64,000 nt of DNA from Polycyclovorans sp964425915 (GTDB lineage: Bacteria; Pseudomonadota; Gammaproteobacteria; Nevskiales; Nevskiaceae). The stretch lies in the NCBI GenBank assembly GCA_964425915.1, contig CAYROO010000003.1, positions 372,001 through 436,000 on the forward strand, read 5' to 3'. Under the pieces are notes generated by a model, which did no database searches, was not told the origin of the DNA, and saw nothing but the letters and a program-made list of their open reading frames with translations. The translations under genes were made by a program, and so were the position numbers. This document shows, piece after piece, positions 16,744 to 24,643 of this stretch (positions within the stretch are counted from its first letter, which is position 1; every line of letters starts with the position of its first letter).

Positions 16744-18045
16744 ATGGTTCCGCGTCCTGCACCGCTTGCGCTCGTCCTGTCCAGCCTGTTACTGCCCGGT
16801 AACGCCCACGCCGAGGGGCCGCTGTCCGCACCCGGCGACATCGCCTGGGTGGGCATCAGCGCCGCCCTGGTGTTTTTCATGCAGGCGGGCTTCGCACTGC
16901 TGGAAGGGGGCGGCTCACGCGCCAAGAACAGCGTCAACGTCATCATGAAGAACTATGCCGACCTCTGCGTCGGTGCGCTGGCCTTCTGGGCGGTGGGCTT
17001 CGCCCTGATGTTCGGCGCCAACCCCAGCGGCTGGATCGGCACCACCGGCTTTCTCTACGACCCTGCCAGCGGCGCGGACGCGATGTTCTTCGTATTCCAG
17101 GCCATGTTCGCCGCCACCGCCGCCACCATCGTTTCGGGCGCTGTGGCGGAACGCATGCGCTTTTTCCCGTACACGCTGGCCTCGGTGATGGTGACCGCGG
17201 TGATCTATGCCGTGTTCGGCAGCTGGGTGTGGGGTTCCTGGACCGATGGCAAGGGCTGGCTGGCCACCATGGGCTTCACCGACTTTGCTGGCTCCACCGT
17301 CGTGCACTCGGTGGGCGCCTGGTGCGCACTGGCGGGCGTACTGGTCCTGGGGCCGCGTCTGGGTCGCTATGGTCGGGCGGGTGACGTACGCCCCATTCCC
17401 GGGCACAACCTGCCAATGGTGGCGCTGGGGGGCTTCATCCTTTGGCTAGGATGGTTCGGCTTCAACGGCGGCTCCACCCTGGCCGCCAACGAGGATGTCG
17501 GCCACGTCCTGATCAATACGCATCTGGCCGGCGCCGCCGGCTGGGTCGGCGCCACCCTGATGCAACGCCTGCTCGGCGCCCCGGTGCTGATGGCGCACTC
17601 GGTCAACGGCGCCATTGCCGGGCTGGTGGCCATCACGGCCGGCTGCGCCACCATGACCACCGGCTTTGCCGTCCTCACCGGCCTGGTGGGCGGCATGATC
17701 ATGGTGCTGGGGAGCCGCTTACTGGAGGCCTGGCAGGTCGACGATGTCGTGGGTGCAGTGCCCGTCCATGGCTTCGCCGGGGTCTGGGGCACGCTCGCTA
17801 CCGGCCTGTTCTACGCCGATGACCTGTTCAACGCCGAGCGTGTGTTCATCCAAGCCGTGGGCGCCTTCAGTGCCTTCCTGTGGGCCTTCCCGACAGCACT
17901 GCTGGTGTTCTGGTTACTCAAGAAATTGGTGGGCCTGCGCGCCGATACGCTTCACGAACAGCGGGGGCTGGACTTCACCGAGCACGCCGAGATTGGCTAT
18001 CCCGAGTTCCAGAAGGATCTCACCCACGGCGGTGGTCAACGGTGA
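16744..18045 (+). CDS. amtB: Ammonium transporter AmtB
   Basis: 433 residues. A cleavable signal peptide (PLALVLSSLLLPGNAHA) is followed by eleven transmembrane segments, as in E. coli AmtB. Family motifs are present: FFMQAGFALLEGG near the start, FQAMFAATAATIVSGAVAERMRF, GFTDFAGSTVVHSVGAW with the first pore His, and VPVHGFAGVWGTLATGLF with the second. The ATG at 16744 is chosen for AGGAG six bases before it and because it lies after the sigma-54 promoter. The usual partner glnK (P-II) is not adjacent; the following gene overlaps by GTGA and is unrelated to P-II. Confidence 0.97.
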   Translation: MVPRPAPLALVLSSLLLPGNAHAEGPLSAPGDIAWVGISAALVFFMQAGFALLEGGGSRAKNSVNVIMKNYADLCVGALAFWAVGFALMFGANPSGWIGTTGFLYDPASGADAMFFVFQAMFAATAATIVSGAVAERMRFFPYTLASVMVTAVIYAVFGSWVWGSWTDGKGWLATMGFTDFAGSTVVHSVGAWCALAGVLVLGPRLGRYGRAGDVRPIPGHNLPMVALGGFILWLGWFGFNGGSTLAANEDVGHVLINTHLAGAAGWVGATLMQRLLGAPVLMAHSVNGAIAGLVAITAGCATMTTGFAVLTGLVGGMIMVLGSRLLEAWQVDDVVGAVPVHGFAGVWGTLATGLFYADDLFNAERVFIQAVGAFSAFLWAFPTALLVFWLLKKLVGLRADTLHEQRGLDFTEHAEIGYPEFQKDLTHGGGQR

Positions 18046-18671
18046 ACGCAGCGACGAGCAACGTCAGCCCGATGAACGTGGCCCGGCGCCGGCGTGCACT
18101 GGAGATTGGCCTGAGCGGCGTGCTCAGCGGCAGCCAGTTGCGCGACGCGCTGGCCCTGTGGGACGGCGCCTATGCGCAGGACCGCGCCAACGCCATGACC
18201 GACTTCGCACAGACGCTGTCAGCGCAGCTCGCACTCAAGCCACCGCAGGCCGTCGCACTCAGGTCGGCGCTGTTCCAGGCCCTGCTGAAATACGACGTGC
18301 AGCGCGCCCCAGCACCGACCACGGACGACCGCGGGACAGAGGTGGGCAGTCCGGCCTTCCTCGTGTTCCGCGCAATGGCCGGCCGCCTTCACGCCGCCGC
18401 CGAACAAGCCGGCGCCGAGGCGCTGCGGGACTTCGTGGAAGCCGCCACCTCCCCCGACACCGCGTCACTGGCCGGCGGCCTGTCGCGCGGCGACTTCGGC
18501 GCCGTCAGCCAGGCTGAGGACGCCACCCTGGCCAAGGTCCTGCACAGCCTCTACGTTGGACTGGTGCATGCCATAGGGCCGGTGGCCGCCGACCGTGCCC
18601 TGTCCCGTGCCGTGGCGGCGGCCGAAGTACTGCCGGCCGCCAGCCAGTTCGCACCGCAGCGGTTGCTGTAG
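18042..18671 (+). CDS. Unknown protein translationally coupled to amtB
   Basis: 209 residues if it starts at GTG 18042, which overlaps the amtB stop (GTGA); ATG 18072 is an alternative. It is mostly alpha-helical and Ala-rich, with no membrane segment, signal peptide or motif I recognise. Landmarks are ALEIGLSGVLSGSQLRDAL, a PxFLVFRAMAGRLH segment in the middle and a C-terminal helix (PVAADRALSRAVAAAEVLP). It is not GlnK: the T-loop and P-II signatures are absent. The coupling suggests co-regulation by nitrogen and perhaps a role with Amt, but this is inference. Confidence 0.72.
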   Translation: MNAATSNVSPMNVARRRRALEIGLSGVLSGSQLRDALALWDGAYAQDRANAMTDFAQTLSAQLALKPPQAVALRSALFQALLKYDVQRAPAPTTDDRGTEVGSPAFLVFRAMAGRLHAAAEQAGAEALRDFVEAATSPDTASLAGGLSRGDFGAVSQAEDATLAKVLHSLYVGLVHAIGPVAADRALSRAVAAAEVLPAASQFAPQRLL

Positions 18672-18710
18672 CACCGGGACGCCCTCAGGTGCAGCCCCGC
18701 TGCCACGGGC

Positions 18711-20081
18711 TCAGTTGCCGGCGCGACGCACCCCGTCGATGCTGAACTCACCCGGCCGCGGTTCGCGACGGTTGAAGCGCGCCGACGTAGGCTCCTCGCT
18801 GGTGATGTTCTCGGCACTGTAGGCACCCGCCAGCAGGTCTTGATAGAAGCTGGCATTGAGGTAATAGAACTGCCCGTCGTAGGCGTAGGCGGCGGCGTTG
18901 TTGGTCACCCGCCACAGCTCGCCCCGTCGGTCGTAGAGATCGGCCAGCGAAAGCTGCCAGGAATCTTCCTCAACATAGAACACGCGCTTGCCGTAGACAT
19001 GGCGATGCTCCGGCTTGAGCGTCCCTTCCACCACCCACACGCGACGCAGCTCCCAGCGCAGGGTGTCCGGGTTGGGGTGCCCGCGGGTGGAGGTGATATC
19101 GGCATAAGCGGTGGCAGGATCTTCTAGACGGTTGGTGTGGAAGGGCACATACAGCTCACGTCGCCCTAGCAGTTTCCAGTCGAATCGTTCGGGAGAGCCA
19201 TTGAAGCCGTTCTGTTCGTCCACCACGCGCGGCCCGACCGGCATCGGATAGTCAAAGCCAACATCGGGGGACTTGCGCAACCGGCGCGAGCCTGGATCGT
19301 ATTGCCAGGCCTGGCGCGGCGCATTAAGAAAATCGAAGGTGTTGACGGTGAACGACACCTTGCCGGCCTCGCGCGGCGGCGCCTTCTGGGCGCTAATACT
19401 CTGGGAGTAGACGTCGCCGTCGTTCCACCCCTCGCGGTCGTTTCCTCGCAGGTAGCGATTGAACACGGTCAGCTCGTTGCGGGCCCACGCGATGGCGCCG
19501 TTAGGTTGCACATAGGCGCCGACGTTAGGCGCTTCCAGCATCCATCCACCGACCGTGGTCATGATGTTGTAGACCACCTCGATCCCGGTCGTGGGGATGG
19601 GGAATGCCGGCCCACCGTAAGCGCCGGTCAGCGTCAGACCGTCATTGATCAGTTCCGCCTGGGTCGCGTTGAGACGCACGTTCTCGTTGACCTCGTCGCT
19701 GTAACGGAAATCGCGTCGCGTCGGATACACGACCATGCGGTAAGTCTCGGGATAGCGCGCAAACAACGCCTTCTGGCCGTCACTGAGCTGGTCGACATGC
19801 GCTGCGAGATTGGCCGCGGTAATCGTGTAGAGCGGCTCATCGTCCGGGTAGGGGTCCGCGTTGCGCTTACCGTCGTATTGGATGTGATCAGGAACACCGA
19901 GCCATTTCCCACTCCACTCGGGAATACGCCCATCTTCATTGCCGACGCGCTCGGCACCGGTGGGGGTCAGGGTATCGCCCAGTGCGGCCGCCGCCTCGGC
20001 GGATACCGCCGCATGCAGCGGCTGACTGGCAAAAAGGCTGATCAAGGCAACCGCCAGCAGGCGGATGAACGTGATTCTCAT
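18711..20081 (-). CDS. DUF1329 family exported protein
   Basis: 456 residues with a signal peptide (MRITFIRLLAVALISLFASQPLHA, cut before AVSAE). It carries the family's landmarks: LTPTGAERVGNEDGRIPEWSG near the N-terminus, YPTRRDFRYSDEVNENVRLN, the repeated P-K-FTVNTFDFLNAPRQAWQYDPGSRRLRK, and the C-terminal LKPEHRHVYGKRVFYVEEDSW. The fold resembles LolB/LppX-like lipid-carrier domains (inference from family descriptions). It lies 19 bases after the DUF1302 gene, its usual partner, and the two are likely co-transcribed and act in the envelope. The biochemical role is unproven. Confidence 0.88.
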   Translation of the reverse strand: MRITFIRLLAVALISLFASQPLHAAVSAEAAAALGDTLTPTGAERVGNEDGRIPEWSGKWLGVPDHIQYDGKRNADPYPDDEPLYTITAANLAAHVDQLSDGQKALFARYPETYRMVVYPTRRDFRYSDEVNENVRLNATQAELINDGLTLTGAYGGPAFPIPTTGIEVVYNIMTTVGGWMLEAPNVGAYVQPNGAIAWARNELTVFNRYLRGNDREGWNDGDVYSQSISAQKAPPREAGKVSFTVNTFDFLNAPRQAWQYDPGSRRLRKSPDVGFDYPMPVGPRVVDEQNGFNGSPERFDWKLLGRRELYVPFHTNRLEDPATAYADITSTRGHPNPDTLRWELRRVWVVEGTLKPEHRHVYGKRVFYVEEDSWQLSLADLYDRRGELWRVTNNAAAYAYDGQFYYLNASFYQDLLAGAYSAENITSEEPTSARFNRREPRPGEFSIDGVRRAGN

Positions 20082-20100
20082 GTCGTGTCTCCGTCCGGGT

Positions 20101-21738
20101 TCAGAAGCTGTACTTGGCGCTAAAGGCGATGTGGCTTCGATCCGCCAGGGTCTTGTTGAGCAGATCCGGTGTGCCGCGATAGCCGTTCCAGGCCACTTGC
20201 AGCTCCAGATTGGCGAGGTACTTTCCGGTCACGCCAACGCTGTACCGCTCGTCGCCTTCGCCGGTGAAGCTGCCCAAGGCACCGGCGATGGCTGGCTTGC
20301 CATGGAACAGGTGGCCGTGCACCAGCGACAGCGTGAGATCCCAGCCGGGCGCCACCTGCAGGTAACCGAACTGGGCCAACAGCTGATAGGCCGTCGCGGT
20401 ATGCCCGTTTGACGGCGTGTCGTAATCGATGCCGCCCGCGCGGATCGCTTCGACATCCTGCAACTGCAGCCAGGCGGTCTCTGCCAGCAGCGTCAGCGTG
20501 TCCCAAAGCGCCGTCGGGAGCAGTAGCCGGGTGAATCCAAGGTTGGCCTGTACAGCATCCGCGCGTCCGGGTGTGGGCGAGCCGGAAGGACCGACATTGA
20601 TATTGACCCCCGCGCCTTCGCGATAGGTCACCTCACCAGCGACCGCCGTCCCCATCACTTCCGAGGCAAAGCTCAGACCGGTCAGCTTGATATCGTCGAT
20701 ATAGGCGGCGTTGTATTCAATCGGTACCGTGACAAAGTTGCCTGGCGCCACTTCAATCGAGGTCACCTGGGTGAATACGCCGGTTGGGTTCTTGTCGTGG
20801 TAGCGGACGTGATGGGCGCTGACCTCCGTGGCATCCCCGAGGCGCAGGCGCGTCGAAACGCCCCACTGCCCATCATCGTCCGGGGTAATGTCCGGCCCTC
20901 GCGGCACTTCGTCGAGGCCCAATGGCGCCAGCGAAGGAACTCGAAGGAAGCGCGCACCGGGTCCGATGACATCCGTTGTGCTGAAGAAGGCACCGACCGG
21001 GTTGAGCTCGGTCGATTCCCACTCCCACTGCCAATACGACGCTACGCTGAAGCGCGGAGTCAGCCCCCACTGCAAGTAGATCTGCCCGGTTGGCAGCAAA
21101 ATCTCCTTCACCTCCGTACCCGGCACGTTGGATTTGGTGGCATCGGCGGGCGCCTGGGCGCCGCTGGTATTGGGAAAGAACAAACTCTCGCCCCAGGACA
21201 CCACCTGGTTGCCGACACGCACATCCAAGGCGGTCTGCCCGAGATACCAGGTTCCGTAGGCATAGGCATCGAGCAGGCGCGCGCGCCCGCCAAGATACCG
21301 CTCGGCGTCATCCGTGAAGGAACGATGGTCGCCATCCTTGTTGACCGTCGCCGGACTGTCGTTGTCATTTTCACGACGATACGCCTCGTCGTAGAACGCA
21401 CTGCCGCGGAGAAACACGCCATACAACTGGTGCCTCAGGTGCAGCTCGCCCAGCACCGCCAGCCGATTGTTGATCATTGCGCCTTCGGCAAAATTCCGGT
21501 TGCCATCGTCGCCATTGATGTTGCCGTTGAGCGTGTCGTCCGGCCGGTCGAGTCGCCAGGCCGCGCTGTAGGTGAGGTTGGCTAAATAGTCGAGCGAGGT
21601 GTCCGCCCCCAAACTGAGGGTCCCCGCTTGCGCAGGCGTGAGGCTGAAGGTCAACCACACACCCAGGCCTATCATTGTGGTCTGCCACAACCGCCGACCC
21701 TGTCCCGCGGTCCCTGTCCCGCACTGTGACGCGTTCAT
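20101..21738 (-). CDS. DUF1302 family outer-membrane protein
   Basis: 545 residues. A signal peptide (LWQTTMIGLGVWLTFSLTPAQA, cut before GTLS) precedes beta-barrel-like sequence rich in aromatic-terminated strands, ending HIAFSAKYSF with a C-terminal Phe. Family landmarks are YDEAYRR near residue 105, GNQVVSWGESLFFPNTSGAQAP in the middle, and GLTPRFSVASYWQWEWESTELNPVGAFFSTTD. The start at 21738 follows GGAGGAG; a longer frame to 21807 lacks a signal peptide at its N-terminus. DUF1302/DUF1329 pairs often accompany RND exporters; none is present here. Confidence 0.88.
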   Translation of the reverse strand: MNASQCGTGTAGQGRRLWQTTMIGLGVWLTFSLTPAQAGTLSLGADTSLDYLANLTYSAAWRLDRPDDTLNGNINGDDGNRNFAEGAMINNRLAVLGELHLRHQLYGVFLRGSAFYDEAYRRENDNDSPATVNKDGDHRSFTDDAERYLGGRARLLDAYAYGTWYLGQTALDVRVGNQVVSWGESLFFPNTSGAQAPADATKSNVPGTEVKEILLPTGQIYLQWGLTPRFSVASYWQWEWESTELNPVGAFFSTTDVIGPGARFLRVPSLAPLGLDEVPRGPDITPDDDGQWGVSTRLRLGDATEVSAHHVRYHDKNPTGVFTQVTSIEVAPGNFVTVPIEYNAAYIDDIKLTGLSFASEVMGTAVAGEVTYREGAGVNINVGPSGSPTPGRADAVQANLGFTRLLLPTALWDTLTLLAETAWLQLQDVEAIRAGGIDYDTPSNGHTATAYQLLAQFGYLQVAPGWDLTLSLVHGHLFHGKPAIAGALGSFTGEGDERYSVGVTGKYLANLELQVAWNGYRGTPDLLNKTLADRSHIAFSAKYSF

Positions 21739-21866
21739 GCATGCTCCTCCGCTGTTTTCGCGAATGGTGTTTTTTGTACCGTCGTCTGACGACGGCGCAT
21801 GCACCATTTCAGCGGAGAAGGATGCTGTCCTACCTTATTCGGGCGAAACAGACACTGACGCGAACG

Positions 21867-22442
21867 TCATGTGGAAGGTCCGAGCACTCGCGAAAAGATC
21901 GCGCCCCGCTCGCGCAGCAACCAGTACAGTGCCGCCCACACCTTGGGTTCCACCTGGCGACCAGCTCGTTGCTGTACTTCGAGCCAATCATGGATGCCGG
22001 CTAGCGGGACCACATGAACCTGGATGTTCTCGCCGTGGACGCCACCGCCCTCGTGCACACGGCGCAGGCCCGTGGCGCGCAACACGTGACTGGTTTCAGC
22101 GGTAAGTCCGGGCGCGGAGGGGCCGTCGAAGGCCGGACGCAAGGTCTCGCAGTCGAAGCCGGTTTCCTCAAGCAGCTCACGACGTGCGGCCACCAAGGCA
22201 CTCTCCCCGGCAAACTCCGCGCTGTCGCCGATGACCCCGGCCGGCAGTTCGATGCAGGCGGCTTGCACCGGGATGCGGTACTGCTCCACCAGCACCAGCG
22301 CATCATCATCGGTGACGGCGATGATCGCCGCCGCGCCACCGGTAGCACGGCGGCGCACATACTCCCAATGGCCGTGCCGCAGCAGTTGGAGAAACCGGCC
22401 CTCATGGAGGGTGTGAGGCGGGCGATCCGGCAGTCGGGTCAT
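21867..22442 (-). CDS. Nudix hydrolase, ADP-sugar pyrophosphatase type
   Basis: 191 residues. The Nudix helix is present as ESALVAARRELLEETGF, with the catalytic REUxEExGU core and a slightly longer Gly-to-Glu spacing than the textbook box. The preceding VLVEQYRIPVQAACIELPAG is typical of the NudF/ADP-ribose pyrophosphatase subgroup, which hydrolyses ADP-ribose and related nucleotide sugars. The start overlaps the rlmJ stop by ATGA, so the two are translationally coupled. The exact substrate cannot be fixed from sequence. Confidence 0.9.
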   Translation of the reverse strand: MTRLPDRPPHTLHEGRFLQLLRHGHWEYVRRRATGGAAAIIAVTDDDALVLVEQYRIPVQAACIELPAGVIGDSAEFAGESALVAARRELLEETGFDCETLRPAFDGPSAPGLTAETSHVLRATGLRRVHEGGGVHGENIQVHVVPLAGIHDWLEVQQRAGRQVEPKVWAALYWLLRERGAIFSRVLGPST

Positions 22443-23254
22443 GAGGCGATGGGCTCGAGGGCATAGCCGGCGCCCGGCCCTTGCGCGAGGCGATCGGCGA
22501 GCACGGCGAGGTGGGCAGGCAAGGCCTGCTGGAAGGCATAGGGTGGGTTGATGACAGCCAGGCCGCATCCCCGCATGCGGGCGTCCTGCGGGTGGCTGAC
22601 AAAGATGCGGGCATCGACGGCATCGCGCTTCACGGTGCGCCCCAGCCGCCGCACGAAGCTGTCGGCGGCGTGACGCTGCTTCACCGGATACCACAGGGCC
22701 AACACGGCATGGGCCATGCGGGCCACCGTGGCCGCCGCAAATTCGGTGAGACGGTCGAATTCGTCACGCGCCTCGAAGGGCGGATCGACCAGCACCAGGG
22801 CGCGCTTCTCAGGTGGCGGCAGCAATGAAAACGCCTGGTAGCCGTCACGTTCGTGAAGGGCGTGCCCGCTGCCCCGCATCTCGGACTTCAGCTGGGCGAA
22901 GATGGCCGGCTGCTTCTCGCAGAGCATGAGCCGGTCTTGGGGCCGACGCATCGCCGCGGCGATGGCCGGGGAGCCGGGGTAGCGACCGGGCTGAAGGCGC
23001 ACCAAGCTGCGGTACTGCATGAGCCAGGGCGGCAGCGGATCGTCATCATCGAGCAGGCGCTGAACCCCAGGGGCCGCCTCGCCGGTGCGCAGTGCGGCCT
23101 CGGCTGAGAGCGCATAGCGACCCACGCCAGCATGGGTATCGAGATATGCCCAGGCGCTGTCCTTCTGGTTGAACGATTCCAGCAAGCCCAGCAACAGGAC
23201 GTGCTTGAAGACATCGGCAAAGTTGCCGGCGTGGAATTGATGTTGGTAGTGCAT
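22439..23254 (-). CDS. rlmJ: 23S rRNA (adenine-2030-N6)-methyltransferase RlmJ
   Basis: 271 residues. RlmJ methylates A2030 of 23S rRNA using SAM. The N-terminus MHYQHQFHAGNFADVFKHVLLLGLL is the family hallmark, with the SAM-binding DTHAGVGRY segment close by and the catalytic DPPF motif (VLVDPPFEARDEF) at about residue 163. C-terminal GCGLAVINPPYAFQ is also typical. It begins 6 bases after the polyphosphate:AMP phosphotransferase stop and is coupled to the following Nudix gene. The length matches E. coli RlmJ (280). Confidence 0.96.
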   Translation of the reverse strand: MHYQHQFHAGNFADVFKHVLLLGLLESFNQKDSAWAYLDTHAGVGRYALSAEAALRTGEAAPGVQRLLDDDDPLPPWLMQYRSLVRLQPGRYPGSPAIAAAMRRPQDRLMLCEKQPAIFAQLKSEMRGSGHALHERDGYQAFSLLPPPEKRALVLVDPPFEARDEFDRLTEFAAATVARMAHAVLALWYPVKQRHAADSFVRRLGRTVKRDAVDARIFVSHPQDARMRGCGLAVINPPYAFQQALPAHLAVLADRLAQGPGAGYALEPIAS

Positions 23255-23260
23255 GGCGGT

Positions 23261-24643
23261 TCAGACCGTGGTCAACGCCTCGCATAGATGATGCAGCACC
23301 GTCAGCCGGGCGTGGGCCTTGTCCTCGGCGGCAACCAGGTGCCAGCGGGCGTCGGCGCGGTCGGTATAGGCGAACATGTCATCGGCCGCCTCGACATAGT
23401 CGTCCCAACGTTCCCGGTTGCGCCAGTCTTCGTCGGTGAGCTTGTGCCGCTTGTGAGGTTGCCGCGCGCGCGCATTGAAGCGGCGCAGCTGTTCGTCGGG
23501 GCTGATGTGCAGCCAGCACTTCACCAGCACGGTGCCGCGGCTGACCATCTGCTGCTCGAAATCGTTGATTTCGTCGTAGGCACGCCGGCACTGAGCCGCA
23601 CTGATCGTGCCTTCCACGCGTTCGACCAGCACGCGGCCGTACCAGGAACGGTCGAATACGGTCATCTGGCCGTCGGTCGGCAGCTGCCGCCAGAACCGCC
23701 ACAGGTACGGGTACTGGCGGGCCTGTGGCGAGGGCGCAGATACCGGCACCACTTGAAACAGCCGAGCATCAAGCGGATCCGTGACCCGGCGGATCACCCC
23801 ACCCTTACCCGCCGCATCCCAGCCCTCCAGCACCAGCACCACGGCGCGTCGCGCGTTGTGGGCGGCCCAGACACGCCGTGACAGTTCGTGCTGCAGCGCA
23901 CGCTGACGGCTCGCCGCGTTGTTGGGTGCGGTCACTGTGAGATCCACCTGCGCCAGCCCTTGCGCAGCGCGACGCCGACGCAGCCGCTGGGCCGGCAGCG
24001 GGGGTGGTGCTTGGGCGGCGGCGCGCGTCAGCGCCTGCACCACGTGGCTCAGTGCGGCACGGACGGCGGCGGGGCCATGGCCGTGGTCGATCACCTGCCA
24101 GGGACTGCAGGTTTGGCACAGCCGGTTCAAGCGTTGCGGTGCCCCGGCATCGGCGGCGAGCAAGGCCACTTCGCTGTCCGTCGGCAGGCGAGCCTCGGCC
24201 GCCAGGTTGCCACGCAGCCGTTTGCGTGCGCCGTCAAGGTCTGCCGATATCCATAGCTTGATCAGGCTGGCGCCAGCGTCCTGCAACTGGTTCTCCAGCA
24301 GACGCTGAGAGGTCAGATCAACGCGCTGCCCTCGCAGTGCCGCAAGGATGGGGTCGGCATACCAGCCATTGAGGAACAGGCCGATTTCACCGGCGCGCGG
24401 CAGATGCTGCCAATAGCGCCATAGGGCTGGCCGGTCCTGGCCCGCTGCGCCCTCCTGTAACCAGGCGTTGATCCGCAGCCCGCGGGTATCGAAGTGGTGC
24501 GTGAGGGCGTTGAGAATCGCATGCCGGCCACTGCCCTCGACCCCGGCAATCACCAGCACCACAGCCCGCTGGGCCGACTGCAGGGCCTGCTGGGCTTTGA
24601 GCGCAGAAAGCCGCGATGGCTTGCGCGTTTTGGCTTGGGTCAC
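23261..24643 (-). CDS. pap: Polyphosphate:AMP phosphotransferase, two-domain class II PPK2
   Basis: 460 residues made of two PPK2 domains. The C-terminal half (about 245-460) is catalytic: Walker A EGWDAAGKGGVIRRV at about 273-287, the FDRSWYGR motif near 328, and a basic lid segment. It would phosphorylate AMP to ADP with polyphosphate. The N-terminal half has degenerate versions (GVEGSGRHA instead of GxxGxGKG, FLNGWYAD instead of FDRSWYGR), so it is probably non-catalytic, as in known Pap enzymes. The start is GTG 24643, overlapping the Na/Pi cotransporter stop by GTGA. Confidence 0.92.
   Translation of the reverse strand: MTQAKTRKPSRLSALKAQQALQSAQRAVVLVIAGVEGSGRHAILNALTHHFDTRGLRINAWLQEGAAGQDRPALWRYWQHLPRAGEIGLFLNGWYADPILAALRGQRVDLTSQRLLENQLQDAGASLIKLWISADLDGARKRLRGNLAAEARLPTDSEVALLAADAGAPQRLNRLCQTCSPWQVIDHGHGPAAVRAALSHVVQALTRAAAQAPPPLPAQRLRRRRAAQGLAQVDLTVTAPNNAASRQRALQHELSRRVWAAHNARRAVVLVLEGWDAAGKGGVIRRVTDPLDARLFQVVPVSAPSPQARQYPYLWRFWRQLPTDGQMTVFDRSWYGRVLVERVEGTISAAQCRRAYDEINDFEQQMVSRGTVLVKCWLHISPDEQLRRFNARARQPHKRHKLTDEDWRNRERWDDYVEAADDMFAYTDRADARWHLVAAEDKAHARLTVLHHLCEALTTV

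Noticed and set aside
16491..16946. Minus-strand open frame over the repeat array and the amt start
   Set aside because: It runs through palindromic repeats and the amtB coding region, with no family similarity or credible ribosome-binding site.
21779..21795. Palindrome CCGTCG/CGACGG between the Nudix and DUF1302 genes as a terminator
   Set aside because: On the minus strand, the coding direction of both flanking genes, the hairpin is followed by an A-run rather than T residues, and the stem is only 6 bases.
23261..24643. Possible frameshift or fusion artefact in pap because of two kinase-like halves
   Set aside because: Two-domain PPK2 with a degenerate N-terminal half is the normal class II architecture, and the frame is continuous.
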